From: Mucilaginibacter saanensis
Lineage (GTDB): Bacteria; Bacteroidota; Bacteroidia; Sphingobacteriales; Sphingobacteriaceae
Assembly: GCF_014200575.1 (NCBI RefSeq)
Contig: NZ_JACHBZ010000001.1
Span: forward strand, 372,001 to 436,000
Direction of reading: 5' to 3'
Length of the DNA: 64,000 nucleotides
The notes beneath the pieces were generated by a model. That model saw nothing but the letters and a program-made list of their open reading frames with translations, was not told where the DNA came from and ran no database searches. Made by a program: the position numbers and the translations under genes. This document shows, piece after piece, positions 17,608 through 27,845 of this stretch (within the stretch, counting starts at the first letter, position 1; every line of letters starts with the position of its first letter).

Positions 17608-20600
17608 ATGTTTAAAAGTTTACTCCTAAAAGGAAGATTCCTGGGCGTGCTACTATGCTGCCTGGTTTCTTCATTGGTAGTTACAGCCCAAACAAAGTAC
17701 AAGGGTAAGGTTATCGGAAGCGATGACAAATTACCCGTTGTTGGTGCGTCAGTACGTATCAAAGGTACTACCACAGGCGCTGTAACAGATGTTAACGGCG
17801 ACTTTACGCTGAGCCTAAGCCCTGGCAACACATTGGTTATTTCCTACATCGGTTATCAAACTGCCGAGGTAAAAGTAGGTACTGATGTTAGCATCAGGAT
17901 TACCCTACAGGCAGGCAGTAATTCACTGAACGAAGTTGTTGTTACTGGTTACGGCTCTCAACGTAAAAAGGACATCACCGGTTCGGTAGCTATTGTTAAC
18001 GTAACAAGTTTAAAATCTGTACCGGCCGGTAACACTTCATCGTTGTTACAAGGTCAGGCTTCAGGTGTAACGGTTACCAACTCTGGTGCTCCGGGTGGTT
18101 CATCTGCTATTAACATCCGTGGTGTAGGGTCTATTTTCAGTACCCAGCCACTGGTAATTATTGATGGTACTCCGGGCAAGCTGGATGATATCAACGTAAA
18201 TGATATCGAATCTATCCAGGTGTTAAAGGATGCGGGTTCTGCATCTATTTACGGTGTACGTGGTTCTAATGGTGTAGTTGTAGTAACTACCAAAAAAGGT
18301 AAATCGGGCAAGGCTACCATTACTTATGATGGTTTATACGGAACAACCAGGCCATTGTCAAACGGGTTTAATCTTGCTGACACCAAAACCTATATGGAAG
18401 CCGAGTATGAGTCATATAAAAATGACGGTAAAATTGGCGGTGGTGTTAACGGGGGTAATACGAATAAACAATTTGACCCGCTTGGAACAGGTACTTTTAC
18501 CATTCCTGATTACATTACTCCAGCTGGTGCACATATCGGTGATCCGGGTACTTCTCCAGGTTGGTATAATTTAAATCCGGTTAACGGCGGGGCGCTTGAT
18601 CCTAACCGTTTAAACCCAGCCGGAACAGATTTTCTTGGTGCTAATCCTATTACACTGGCAAATAAACAAGGTACCGATTGGTTTCATACCGTATTTAAAG
18701 CAGCTCCATTAACATCACACAATATTACTGCAAGTGGTGGTAGCGATAAGTCAACCTATTTAATGTCAGTTGGCTATCTTAACCAACAGGGTACATTAAT
18801 TTCAACTTATGAAAAACGTTACTCTATCAGAGCTAATACAGCGTTTAACATCAATGATCATGTACGTGTAGGCGAAAATGCTTATATATTTAATAAAAAT
18901 AATCCGCAGATAGGTAACCAGAACGAAGGAAACGCAATATCTTTCATTTATCGTGAACCACCTATAATTCCTCTTTATGATATTGCTGGTAACTATGCCG
19001 GTTCAAGATCACCAGGTTTAAGTAACTCACAAAACCCTTACGCTATTGTTATGCGTAACCAGGCTAACAATCAGCTTAGAGGAAACAACCAGGATTGGCA
19101 AATGCAAGGTAACGTTTTTGGCGAAGTTGACTTCCTGAAACACTTTACCGTACGTACTCAATTTGGTGGTACAGTTGATAATTTCTACAATCGTTATTTC
19201 AGCCCTACTCCTTATGAAAATGCCGAAGGTAACACCGGTGCAAACTCATATACTGAATATGCCGGATATAACAGCAGTTATACCTGGACAAACACTTTAA
19301 AATACAATCAGCAAATTGGTAAACACAGCATTAATTTTTTAGCAGGTGAAGAGTCTATTAATAATTACGGTCGTTTAGTACAAGGTCAAAGAGGTACATA
19401 CATTGCATCAATTGACCCTAACTATGTTGATCTGGACACTGGTTCACCAGCCGGCCAAACCAATGCCAATACCAATACCAACATTAACTTTAAACCTTAT
19501 TCAAATACCATCCAGTCATATTTTGCAAGGGTTGATTACAGCTACGATGAAAAGTACCTTTTAAGCAGTACCATCAGACGTGACGGATCTTCATTCTTTG
19601 CCCCGGGTCATCGTTACGGAACATTCCCTTCAGTAACTTTAGGTTGGAGGATTTCGAAAGAAGACTTTTTAAAAGGAGCCAGTTGGTTAAATGATTTAAA
19701 ACTACGTGGTGGTTATGGATCATTAGGATCATTGAGTGGTGTACAAACACAGCCTTACAATGCGTTTAACTTATACACTGCAGGTTCTGGTACTCAATAT
19801 TATGATATTGCAGGAACAGGAAACTCCACTATTTTAGGTAGCTCACTTACTCAGGTAGGTAATCCGCTTACCACCTGGGAAACTGATAAAGAGCTAAACG
19901 TTGGTTTTGATGCAACTATCATTAACAACGCGCTTGATTTTTCTTTTGAATATTACAAGAAAACAACTTCAGGTTTATTATTCCAATCACAAATTCTTGC
20001 ACCGGGAGCTATTTTAAACCCTCCTTATGTTAACGCCGGAGATTTACGTAACACTGGTTTTGATGCCAGCGTAAACTACCATGGCAGCATTAATGCATTT
20101 AAATTTAATGTTGGTTTAAACGTTAGCCATTACAGCAACTTAGTTAAATCATTAAATTCTGGTCAGCCATACTTAGATGTTAATAGCGGTGGTTCAACCC
20201 GTTTAGCAAACTTTGTAAGGTTACAACCAGGTCAGCCGGTAGGTGAGTTCTTTGGTTACCAGGTAGAGGGCTTATATCAAAGCCAGGCCGAAGTTGATGC
20301 TTCTGCTAAATACCCAGGTGCTATGCCAGGCTTATTTAAATTAAAGGATGTAAACGGCGATGGTAAAATTGATGCTGCTGACCGTACCTTTATTGGTAAC
20401 CCTAACCCTAAATTTACCGGTGGTTTAAACATTAACGGTAGCTACAAGGGCTTTGATTTTAGCGCGTTCTTCTATGGCGTATATGGTAATAAAGTTGCCA
20501 ACTATGTTAAATACTGGACAAGCTTCCCGGCTGTATTTGACGGAAACGTTAGCTCAAACATCATTACAGATTCATGGCACCCGGGTGCTGATAACAGCCA

Positions 20601-20943
20601 CGCCACTATTCCAATTTTAACCAGACAGGCTAATTTGGGTAACACAGGTGCTTTCAACTCTTTTTATATTGAGAATGGCTCATTCCTGAGATTAAAGTCC
20701 TTACAAATTGGTTATACCTTCCCTACAACATCATTAAGCAAGATTGGTATTTCCAAACTGAGAATATTTGTATTAGGAAACAACCTTTTCACTATCACCA
20801 AGTATGACGGTTTAGATCCGGAATTACAAAACTCAAACCTGAATAATAGTACAGCAGGTGATAATACCAGTTTCGGTATCGACTTTGGTAACTATCCGGC
20901 AAACGAAAAAAGATATAGTGTTGGTCTTCAGGCATCGTTTTAA
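17608..20943 (+). CDS. SusC/RagA-type TonB-linked outer-membrane transporter
   Basis: 1111 residues: signal peptide (to about 28, VVTAQ), carboxypeptidase-like N-terminal extension (KGKVIGSDDKLPVVGASVRIKGTT), TonB-box region LNEVVVTGYGSQRKKDITGS, plug domain (SSLLQGQASGVTVTNSGAPGG, INIRGVGS, VLKDAGSASIYGVRGSNGVVVVTTKKG) and a long beta-barrel. It imports oligosaccharides or other large nutrients captured by the SusD lipoprotein encoded 28 bases downstream. Codon use is biased to GGT, AAC and similar codons, as in highly expressed genes. The substrate cannot be read from sequence; flanking GH3 and GH2 genes suggest a beta-linked glycan or glycoconjugate. Confidence 0.96.
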   Translation: MFKSLLLKGRFLGVLLCCLVSSLVVTAQTKYKGKVIGSDDKLPVVGASVRIKGTTTGAVTDVNGDFTLSLSPGNTLVISYIGYQTAEVKVGTDVSIRITLQAGSNSLNEVVVTGYGSQRKKDITGSVAIVNVTSLKSVPAGNTSSLLQGQASGVTVTNSGAPGGSSAINIRGVGSIFSTQPLVIIDGTPGKLDDINVNDIESIQVLKDAGSASIYGVRGSNGVVVVTTKKGKSGKATITYDGLYGTTRPLSNGFNLADTKTYMEAEYESYKNDGKIGGGVNGGNTNKQFDPLGTGTFTIPDYITPAGAHIGDPGTSPGWYNLNPVNGGALDPNRLNPAGTDFLGANPITLANKQGTDWFHTVFKAAPLTSHNITASGGSDKSTYLMSVGYLNQQGTLISTYEKRYSIRANTAFNINDHVRVGENAYIFNKNNPQIGNQNEGNAISFIYREPPIIPLYDIAGNYAGSRSPGLSNSQNPYAIVMRNQANNQLRGNNQDWQMQGNVFGEVDFLKHFTVRTQFGGTVDNFYNRYFSPTPYENAEGNTGANSYTEYAGYNSSYTWTNTLKYNQQIGKHSINFLAGEESINNYGRLVQGQRGTYIASIDPNYVDLDTGSPAGQTNANTNTNINFKPYSNTIQSYFARVDYSYDEKYLLSSTIRRDGSSFFAPGHRYGTFPSVTLGWRISKEDFLKGASWLNDLKLRGGYGSLGSLSGVQTQPYNAFNLYTAGSGTQYYDIAGTGNSTILGSSLTQVGNPLTTWETDKELNVGFDATIINNALDFSFEYYKKTTSGLLFQSQILAPGAILNPPYVNAGDLRNTGFDASVNYHGSINAFKFNVGLNVSHYSNLVKSLNSGQPYLDVNSGGSTRLANFVRLQPGQPVGEFFGYQVEGLYQSQAEVDASAKYPGAMPGLFKLKDVNGDGKIDAADRTFIGNPNPKFTGGLNINGSYKGFDFSAFFYGVYGNKVANYVKYWTSFPAVFDGNVSSNIITDSWHPGADNSHATIPILTRQANLGNTGAFNSFYIENGSFLRLKSLQIGYTFPTTSLSKIGISKLRIFVLGNNLFTITKYDGLDPELQNSNLNNSTAGDNTSFGIDFGNYPANEKRYSVGLQASF

Positions 20944-20971
20944 TGTTTAATGTTTTTAGAGAAAAGAAATT

Positions 20972-22798
20972 ATGAAAAAAATACACATAAAACTCGTAGT
21001 ACCCCTGGTCTTAGTGGCACTATGCTTAGTATACAGTTGTAAAAAGAATCTGTTAACCCAAAACCCACTCGGTAATTTAAAGCCTGAAAATGTTGCAAAC
21101 GCAGCGGGTGTAAACGGGATGCTTATAGGTACTTATTCCTTATTAGATGGTGTAGGCGGTATAGGTGGGGGTTCAAACGCGTCTGGTTCAAACTGGATGT
21201 TTGGTAGTATCGCTGCGGGTGATGCTTACAAGGGCTCACAACCATCAGATGGTGGTCAGGATGCTTTACCGGTGGGTAACTTTACAGCAAACACATCAAA
21301 CCCTTATATTACTTCAAGGTACACGCTGTTATTTGATGGTGTGGCAAGGGCAAATGATGTATTGCGTACTGTACCTTTGGCTAAAGATTTAGCTGCCGCA
21401 GATGCCAAAGTTATTGTTGCAGAAGCGAAATTCTTACGCGGTTTTTATTATCTGGAGTTAAGGAAAATGTATGGTCAGGTACCTTATGTTGATGAAACAT
21501 CAACTACCTATAACGTGGCTAACACGACTGATATATATCCTAAGATCGAAGCTGACTTTACCGCAGCTATAGCTGACCTTCCTGCTGCACAGCCTCAGGC
21601 TGGCCGCGCTAATAACTGGGCGGCGAAAGCATATTTGGCAAAAACCTATATGTTTGAGCATAAATTCCCTGATGCATTAACACTTTTACGTGATTTAATT
21701 GCAAATGGCCAAACAGCACGCGGTCAGAAATATGCACTTAATCCAATTTTCCAGCAAAACTTTAGCCCTGAAGGTGCACAGAAAAATAGTGCCGAGTCAG
21801 TATTTGCTGCACAAAACTCTGTGAATGATGGTGGTCTTGGTCAAAATGGTAACGCTGGTGATGATCTGAACTTCCCTTATGGTGGCCCAGGCGGTTGCTG
21901 CGGTTGGTTTAACCCATCACAATCATTGGGTAATTCATTTAAAACTGATGCCAGCGGATTACCATTATTTGATACGTTTGACGTAGTAGGTAAAGATGTA
22001 AGCAACGGTCAAACTCCATGGACTGGTACGCTTGATCCTCGTTTGGATATTACTGTTGGTCGTCCTGGCATTCCGTTCCTTGACTGGGGTAACCCACCTG
22101 CAGCCTGGATCCGTGACCCTACGGATGGCGTTTTCAACCCACGTAAAAATGTTTATTCACAAGCAGAAAAAGGTTCAAATTCAGATGTTACCCCAGGCGT
22201 TTGGAACAACGTTCAGTTGGTATCAAATAACATTAACCTGATGCGTTTTGCCGATATTCTGTTAATGGCTGCCGAAGCTGAAATTGAGGCTCCGGCCGGT
22301 ATTACTGCCAATGCCGAAGCTGATGTTAACCTGGTTAGAACCAGGGCTGCCAATAAAGATGGCTGGGTTTATAAAGGTGCGCCTTACAGCCCTGGTACTT
22401 CAAGCTACGCCAGGAACACCTTAGGTGCAACCCCTGCTGATAACTATTTGGTAAGCAATTACCCAGCCGGTTCATTTACCGATAAAACTTATGCACGTAA
22501 AGCCATCCGTTTTGAAAGAAAACTGGAACTGGGAATGGAAGGTATGCGTTTCTTTGATTTACAACGTTGGGATGGTGCTTCAACAGGGCTTCCTAACGGT
22601 AGCTTTACCAGTGATGGTAGCATGGCTAAAGAAATTAATGCTTTTTTTGCTTATGATGTAAGGATTAACTCACAATTGCAGGGTGCTCATTTCACTCCTG
22701 GTTTAAATGAGTATTATCTAATCCCTCAATCTCAGATAGATTTATCCAAATCACTAAGTGGCGGTAAAGCTATATTGGTACAAAATAAAGGATACTAA
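20972..22798 (+). CDS. SusD/RagB-type nutrient-binding lipoprotein
   Basis: 608 residues with lipobox VYSC (Cys 23), so it is a surface lipoprotein that closes over its SusC partner. SusD signatures: LRGFYYLELRKMYGQVPYVDE, IEADFTAAIADLPA, NNWAAKAYLAKTYMFEHKFPDAL (TPR part) and, near the end, RKAIRFERKLELGMEGMRFFDLQRW. It lies 28 bases after susC and is followed by a strong terminator. The CCGW segment in the middle (GGPGGCCGWFNPS) is unusual but in a variable loop. Confidence 0.96.
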   Translation: MKKIHIKLVVPLVLVALCLVYSCKKNLLTQNPLGNLKPENVANAAGVNGMLIGTYSLLDGVGGIGGGSNASGSNWMFGSIAAGDAYKGSQPSDGGQDALPVGNFTANTSNPYITSRYTLLFDGVARANDVLRTVPLAKDLAAADAKVIVAEAKFLRGFYYLELRKMYGQVPYVDETSTTYNVANTTDIYPKIEADFTAAIADLPAAQPQAGRANNWAAKAYLAKTYMFEHKFPDALTLLRDLIANGQTARGQKYALNPIFQQNFSPEGAQKNSAESVFAAQNSVNDGGLGQNGNAGDDLNFPYGGPGGCCGWFNPSQSLGNSFKTDASGLPLFDTFDVVGKDVSNGQTPWTGTLDPRLDITVGRPGIPFLDWGNPPAAWIRDPTDGVFNPRKNVYSQAEKGSNSDVTPGVWNNVQLVSNNINLMRFADILLMAAEAEIEAPAGITANAEADVNLVRTRAANKDGWVYKGAPYSPGTSSYARNTLGATPADNYLVSNYPAGSFTDKTYARKAIRFERKLELGMEGMRFFDLQRWDGASTGLPNGSFTSDGSMAKEINAFFAYDVRINSQLQGAHFTPGLNEYYLIPQSQIDLSKSLSGGKAILVQNKGY

Positions 22799-22833
22799 CT
22801 TAAGCTTGCTCTAAATATTAAATTGTAATTTTA

Positions 22834-22861
22834 GGTGGAGATGCAAATCTCCACCTTTTTT
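22834..22861 (+). terminator. Strong rho-independent terminator after susD
   Basis: GGTGGAGAT-GCAA-ATCTCCACC is a perfect 9-bp stem with a tetraloop, followed by six T. It lies between susD and the CRTAC-type gene, 21 bases before the next start codon. It would make SusCD much more abundant than the downstream lipoproteins, which would need read-through or their own promoter. Confidence 0.9.
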
Positions 22862-22881
22862 ATAGCCAGTTATTATAATTT

Positions 22882-25800
22882 ATGAAATACACTATCCCCT
22901 ATCTTTTTCTGTTCGTATGTACTTTAACGGCTTGTAAAAAACAAACCCTTTTTGAAAAAGTACCTTCAGCACATTCCGGTATTACCTTTAGCAATACTAT
23001 AGTTGAAAATGATAAAATAAACCCCCTCACCATGCTTAATATTTATAACGGCGGTGGTGTGGGCATAGGTGATTTTAACAAGGATGGTTTGCAGGATATT
23101 TATTTTGTGGGCAACGCAGTATCCAATAGGTTATACCTGAACAAAGGCGATATGAAGTTTGAGGATGTAACCACAACGGCTGGCGTTGGCGGTAAGGGGG
23201 GCTGGGGACGCGGAGTGGCGGTTGTTGATATTAATAACGACGGCTTGCCCGATATTTATGTATGTAATACCTTATTGGATGACTCGGTTAAACGCATCAA
23301 TTTGTTGTATGTTAACCAGGGAGTAGGTAAGGATGGGATTCTGCGTTTTAAAGAAATGGCAAAAGAATACGGTCTGGACATCAATGTACACTCCACCATG
23401 GCATCATTTTTTGATTATGATAACGATGGCGATCTGGACATGTATCTGACCGTTAACGAGGCTATAGCCAGTGATAATCAAAGCACATTCAGACCCATAA
23501 TAACAGACGGCAGTTCGCGCAGTACGGGCAGGCTTTACCGTAATGAATGGAACCCTGTACTAAAACATGGGGTATTTACTGACGTATCAAAAAAAGCAGG
23601 CATTACTACCGAAGGATACGGACACGGTACTACCATTGTTGATATTAACAAAGATGGCTGGAAGGATATTTATGTAACCAACGATTTTTTAACAGATAAT
23701 ATACTATACATCAACAATCACGACGGTACTTTTACCGACAAATCACAGGAGTATTTTAAACACACCTCCTTTAGTGCAATGGGGCAGGACTTTGAAGACG
23801 TGAATAACGATGGCTTGGTTGATGCCTTTGAGGTAGACATGAACCCCGAAGATAATTACCGGAAAAAGATGTTTATGCCACCCAACAATTACCAGATATT
23901 TCAAAATTTTGACCGCTATAAATATCAATACCAATACACACGTAATACTTTACAAATTAACCAGGGTCCGCGCTTAGGACAAAATGACTCCATAGGCGAT
24001 CCTACTTTTAGCGAAACAGCATTTTTGAGTGGTGTGGGGCAAACTGACTGGAGCTGGGGACCTATGCTTACCGATTTTGACAACGATGGCTACCGTGATT
24101 TGGTGATAACCAATGGCTATCCGCGCGATGTAACCGATCATGATTTTATTACTTTCAGGCAACAGGCTTATTCCGTTGCCTCAAATAAACAGGTACTTGA
24201 ACAGATACCTGTTGTAAAAATACCCAACTACGCATTTAAAAATACTAACGGACTTCAGTTTGAGGATGTAACCAAAAGCTGGGGACTTGATATACCCTCA
24301 TTTTCAAATGGTGCAGCCTATGCCGATCTGGACAATGATGGCACAATGGATATGATCATCAATAACATTGATGACGAAGCATTTATTTATAAGAATACCG
24401 CAAGACAAAAAGATAAAAACAGCAATAATTATTTACACGTACAATTTCATGGCGGTAAGCAAAACCTCGATGGTATAGGTGCGTGGGCTAATATTTACTA
24501 TGATCACGGCAAACAGCAGGTATATGAAAATACACCTTTCAGGGGCTATCTGTCAACCATACAAAATATAGCTCATTTTGGTTTAGGCAAAGTAACCACG
24601 CTTGACTCGGTGGTGATCAGATGGGATAACGGGAAAAAACAAATTCTTACTCATGTTAAAGCCAATCAAACGCTTAACGTAAATATTGCTGATGCCCGGG
24701 AAAACTACAATTTTAAACAACCAGCAATTAATAAAATATCATTATTCAGGGAAATAACCCGTTCGGCAGGTATTACTTATAAGCACCAGGATAAAGACTA
24801 TGTTGATTTTAATATTCAAAAACTAATTCCGCACAAGTTATCAGAGTACAGCCCCGCCGTAGCGGTAGGCGATGTGGACGGCAATGGCTTTGATGATATG
24901 GTAATTGGCGGTACAACCCAGTATCCTGCACAGCTCTTACTACAGCAGGCCGACGGTAAATTCATTCAGCGTAATTTGTTGCCACAGGTTGCCGAAGTTC
25001 CTGTTGTTTTTAATCCGGTTTCGGCGCATAACGACTTTCTGTCGGCCAAGGCACGGGTTAAAGACGAAGGTATCCTCCTGTTTGACGCTGATGGCGATGG
25101 GCATCCTGACCTGTATATTGCAAGCGGAGGTTTTGAAAGTGATTCCGGATCACCTAACTATCAGGACAGGATTTATTTAAACGATGGCAAAGGCAATTTT
25201 AAGCTGCAGCCGAATGCCCTGCCCAAAAACTTTACCAGCAAATTATGTGTTAAGGCAGCCGATTATAACAGGGATGGTAAGCTTGATCTTTTTGTTTCAG
25301 GACGGGTTGACCCTTGGAATTACCCAAAACCGGTATCGAGCTTTATTTTACGTAACGATAGTAAAAAGGGCGTAATTAAATTTACAGATGTATCGGCCAC
25401 GGCAGCAACGGCACTAAAAAATATAGGTTTGGTATGTGATGCCACTTTTACTGATTTTAATAATGATGGCTGGCCCGATCTGATACTTACCGGTGAGTGG
25501 ATGCCGATTACTTTCCTGAAAAATGATCACGGAACGTTTAAAAATGTAACCGGCAATACCGGTGTTCAAAACAAGCTGGGCTGGTGGAACACCATTGCCG
25601 CCGGCGATTTTGACCATGATGGCGATATGGATTATATAGTTGGTAATACAGGTCTTAATACTTTTTATAAGGCATCTCAACAATACCCGGTGTATATTAC
25701 AGCAAAGGATTTTGATAACAATGGTAGTTACGATGCTTTCCCATCTATATTTTTAAAAGATAAGCAAGGAGTGATGCAGGAGTTCCCGGCTGATGGGCGC

Positions 25801-26502
25801 GATGATATCATCAAACAAATGATCAGCATGCGCATCAAATTCCAGAACTACAGGTCATTTGCCGTAGCAACAATGGATTCAGTAATAACGCCTGCAATGC
25901 GCAAAGGAGCGGTAAGGTTAAAGGCTACCTATATGCAATCATGTTATTTACGTAATGACGGTAACGGCAAATTTACTGCTATACCACTGCCTCTTGAGGC
26001 GCAAACATCTGAACTGTGTGGCATTACCGTGGATGATTTTGATGGCGATGGTAATCTGGATGTAGCTATCAATGGTAATGATTACGGTACCGAGGTTACA
26101 ACCGGCCGTTACGATGCCTTTAATGGCCTTATACTAAAGGGCGATGGTAAAGGTGGTTTTAAACCACTTACGCTGCAGCAAGGCGGGCTTTATATTCCGG
26201 GTAATGGCAAGGCTTTAGTAAAGCTGAAGGGGGCAAAAGGCAACTATCTGCTGGCTGCTACCCAAAACCGGGATGTGATGAAACTATTTGAATTAAAAAG
26301 ACAGGTTAAAACTATTAGTTTGCAGCCTTTGGATACCTATGCTATCATAAAGTATAAAAACGGCAAAATAAGGAAAGAAGAATTTTATAATGGTAGTTCT
26401 TTCTTGTCGCAGTCAGGCAGATTTTTTAATATTGAGAATAATATGGCATCAGTATCCGTAACTGATAGCTATGGCCATCAAAGAAACATACAGCTTAATT
26501 AA
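22882..26502 (+). CDS. CRTAC/UnbV-type FG-GAP (VCBS) repeat lipoprotein
   Basis: 1206 residues, lipobox LTAC (Cys 18). Two beta-propeller-like sets of FG-GAP repeats with Ca-binding loops (DFNKDGLQDIY, DINNDGLPDIY, DYDNDGDLDMY, DFDHDGDMDYI, DFDGDGNLDVA) flank a central ASPIC/UnbV domain at about 514-605 (LHVQFHGGKQNLDGIGAWANIYY, GLGKVTTLDSVVIRWDNG). Relatives occur next to SusCD pairs in Bacteroidota; their biochemical role is not known, but adhesion or binding is likely at the outer surface. The next gene starts 8 bases after its stop, so both form one operon. Confidence 0.92.
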   Translation: MKYTIPYLFLFVCTLTACKKQTLFEKVPSAHSGITFSNTIVENDKINPLTMLNIYNGGGVGIGDFNKDGLQDIYFVGNAVSNRLYLNKGDMKFEDVTTTAGVGGKGGWGRGVAVVDINNDGLPDIYVCNTLLDDSVKRINLLYVNQGVGKDGILRFKEMAKEYGLDINVHSTMASFFDYDNDGDLDMYLTVNEAIASDNQSTFRPIITDGSSRSTGRLYRNEWNPVLKHGVFTDVSKKAGITTEGYGHGTTIVDINKDGWKDIYVTNDFLTDNILYINNHDGTFTDKSQEYFKHTSFSAMGQDFEDVNNDGLVDAFEVDMNPEDNYRKKMFMPPNNYQIFQNFDRYKYQYQYTRNTLQINQGPRLGQNDSIGDPTFSETAFLSGVGQTDWSWGPMLTDFDNDGYRDLVITNGYPRDVTDHDFITFRQQAYSVASNKQVLEQIPVVKIPNYAFKNTNGLQFEDVTKSWGLDIPSFSNGAAYADLDNDGTMDMIINNIDDEAFIYKNTARQKDKNSNNYLHVQFHGGKQNLDGIGAWANIYYDHGKQQVYENTPFRGYLSTIQNIAHFGLGKVTTLDSVVIRWDNGKKQILTHVKANQTLNVNIADARENYNFKQPAINKISLFREITRSAGITYKHQDKDYVDFNIQKLIPHKLSEYSPAVAVGDVDGNGFDDMVIGGTTQYPAQLLLQQADGKFIQRNLLPQVAEVPVVFNPVSAHNDFLSAKARVKDEGILLFDADGDGHPDLYIASGGFESDSGSPNYQDRIYLNDGKGNFKLQPNALPKNFTSKLCVKAADYNRDGKLDLFVSGRVDPWNYPKPVSSFILRNDSKKGVIKFTDVSATAATALKNIGLVCDATFTDFNNDGWPDLILTGEWMPITFLKNDHGTFKNVTGNTGVQNKLGWWNTIAAGDFDHDGDMDYIVGNTGLNTFYKASQQYPVYITAKDFDNNGSYDAFPSIFLKDKQGVMQEFPADGRDDIIKQMISMRIKFQNYRSFAVATMDSVITPAMRKGAVRLKATYMQSCYLRNDGNGKFTAIPLPLEAQTSELCGITVDDFDGDGNLDVAINGNDYGTEVTTGRYDAFNGLILKGDGKGGFKPLTLQQGGLYIPGNGKALVKLKGAKGNYLLAATQNRDVMKLFELKRQVKTISLQPLDTYAIIKYKNGKIRKEEFYNGSSFLSQSGRFFNIENNMASVSVTDSYGHQRNIQLN

Positions 26503-26509
26503 TTTATAT

Positions 26510-27829
26510 ATGAAATGCTTTAAAATATTGATAGCCGTTGCAGGTGTTTTTCTGATTTTTAGTTGCGGTCATAAAAAAAAGGCAGCCTTGCTGAATGATG
26601 CTGACGTAATACACGAAAACGTTGATCAGTTAACGCAGGTAATTATATATGATGTATTTTCGCCGCCTGTGGCCAGCCGTATCTATGGTTACACTACTTT
26701 GGCGGCCTATGAAGCTATACGATACGCCAATCCCGATTATAATTCAATTACAGCGCAGTTAAGAGGTTTTGGCGAACCACCCAAACCTCAGAAAAACAAG
26801 AGTTATAACTATACCTTAGCAGCTACCACGGCATTTTTTACAGTAGCCCATAAAGTTACTTTTTCTATTGATTCGCTTAAGAAATACGAAACTAAGGTGT
26901 ATGCCAGCTATAAAGAGAATCTTGACGATTCAACCTATGCGCGGTCTGTAGCCTTTGGCGAGCAGATAGGTAAATACATATTAAAACGTGGGGCTAAAGA
27001 TAATTATCCGCAAACCCGTGGTAAACCACGTTTTTTAGGTAATGATAATCCGGGCCAGTGGCATCCAACACCTCCCGATTACCTGGATGGGGTAGAGTTT
27101 TGCTGGGGCACTATGCACACCTTTGCAGTTGATACCTCTACCAGTTTTCCGCTACCACCGCCGCCGCCTTTTAGCGAAGACAAGAACAGCGCTTATTTTA
27201 AACAGAACATGGAGGTTTATCTATTAAGTAAAAATCTTACAAAAGAGCAAATTGATATAGCCAAATTCTGGGACGATAATCCATTTGTAATTCAGCATAG
27301 CGGGCACATGATGTTTGCCAATAAAAAAATTACTCCAGGCGGCCACTGGATAGGTATTGCGGCCATCGCTTGTAAACAAACCCATGCCGATGTTATAAAA
27401 ACGGCACAGGCTTATGCACTCACCTCCATAGCTCTTTTTGATGCATTTATTTGCGGCTGGCAGGTGAAATATGATCTGAACTACATCAGGCCGGTAACGG
27501 TTATTAATGATAAAATTGACGCCAATTGGTTACCCATGCTGCAAACACCTCCATTCCCGGAGTATCCCAGCGGACATAGTGATATTAGCGGCGCATCGGC
27601 TGTTATATTAACGCACCTGTTTGGTGATAATTTTGCTTATCAGGATACCAGTGACCGTAGGTACATAGGTATGGAGCGACATTTCGATTCTTTTTTAAAG
27701 GCATCTGATGAAACCTCTATAAGCCGTTTTTATGGTGGTATACACTATAAGAATAGTGTTGACCAGGGCGCTGTGCAGGGTCGTCAGGTAGGTGAATATG
27801 TTTGGAAAAAATTAAAATTAAAAAAATAA
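26510..27829 (+). CDS. Vanadium-dependent haloperoxidase / PAP2-type lipoprotein
   Basis: 439 residues, lipobox FSC (Cys 19). The PAP2/vanadium haloperoxidase signature is present: K320-x6-R327-P328 (KYDLNYIRP), P353-S354-G355-H356, then S405-R406-x5-H412. The usual acidic residue three after the last His is Asn 415. These residues bind phosphate or vanadate; family members are acid phosphatases or haloperoxidases. The bacterial lipoprotein branch found with CRTAC genes is not characterised. I chose ATG 26510 because it gives a proper lipoprotein signal; an upstream in-frame ATG (26471) overlaps the preceding gene. Operon with the CRTAC gene and the two FG-GAP genes. Confidence 0.9.
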   Translation: MKCFKILIAVAGVFLIFSCGHKKKAALLNDADVIHENVDQLTQVIIYDVFSPPVASRIYGYTTLAAYEAIRYANPDYNSITAQLRGFGEPPKPQKNKSYNYTLAATTAFFTVAHKVTFSIDSLKKYETKVYASYKENLDDSTYARSVAFGEQIGKYILKRGAKDNYPQTRGKPRFLGNDNPGQWHPTPPDYLDGVEFCWGTMHTFAVDTSTSFPLPPPPPFSEDKNSAYFKQNMEVYLLSKNLTKEQIDIAKFWDDNPFVIQHSGHMMFANKKITPGGHWIGIAAIACKQTHADVIKTAQAYALTSIALFDAFICGWQVKYDLNYIRPVTVINDKIDANWLPMLQTPPFPEYPSGHSDISGASAVILTHLFGDNFAYQDTSDRRYIGMERHFDSFLKASDETSISRFYGGIHYKNSVDQGAVQGRQVGEYVWKKLKLKK

Positions 27830-27845
27830 CAGGCAGGCAATTGAT

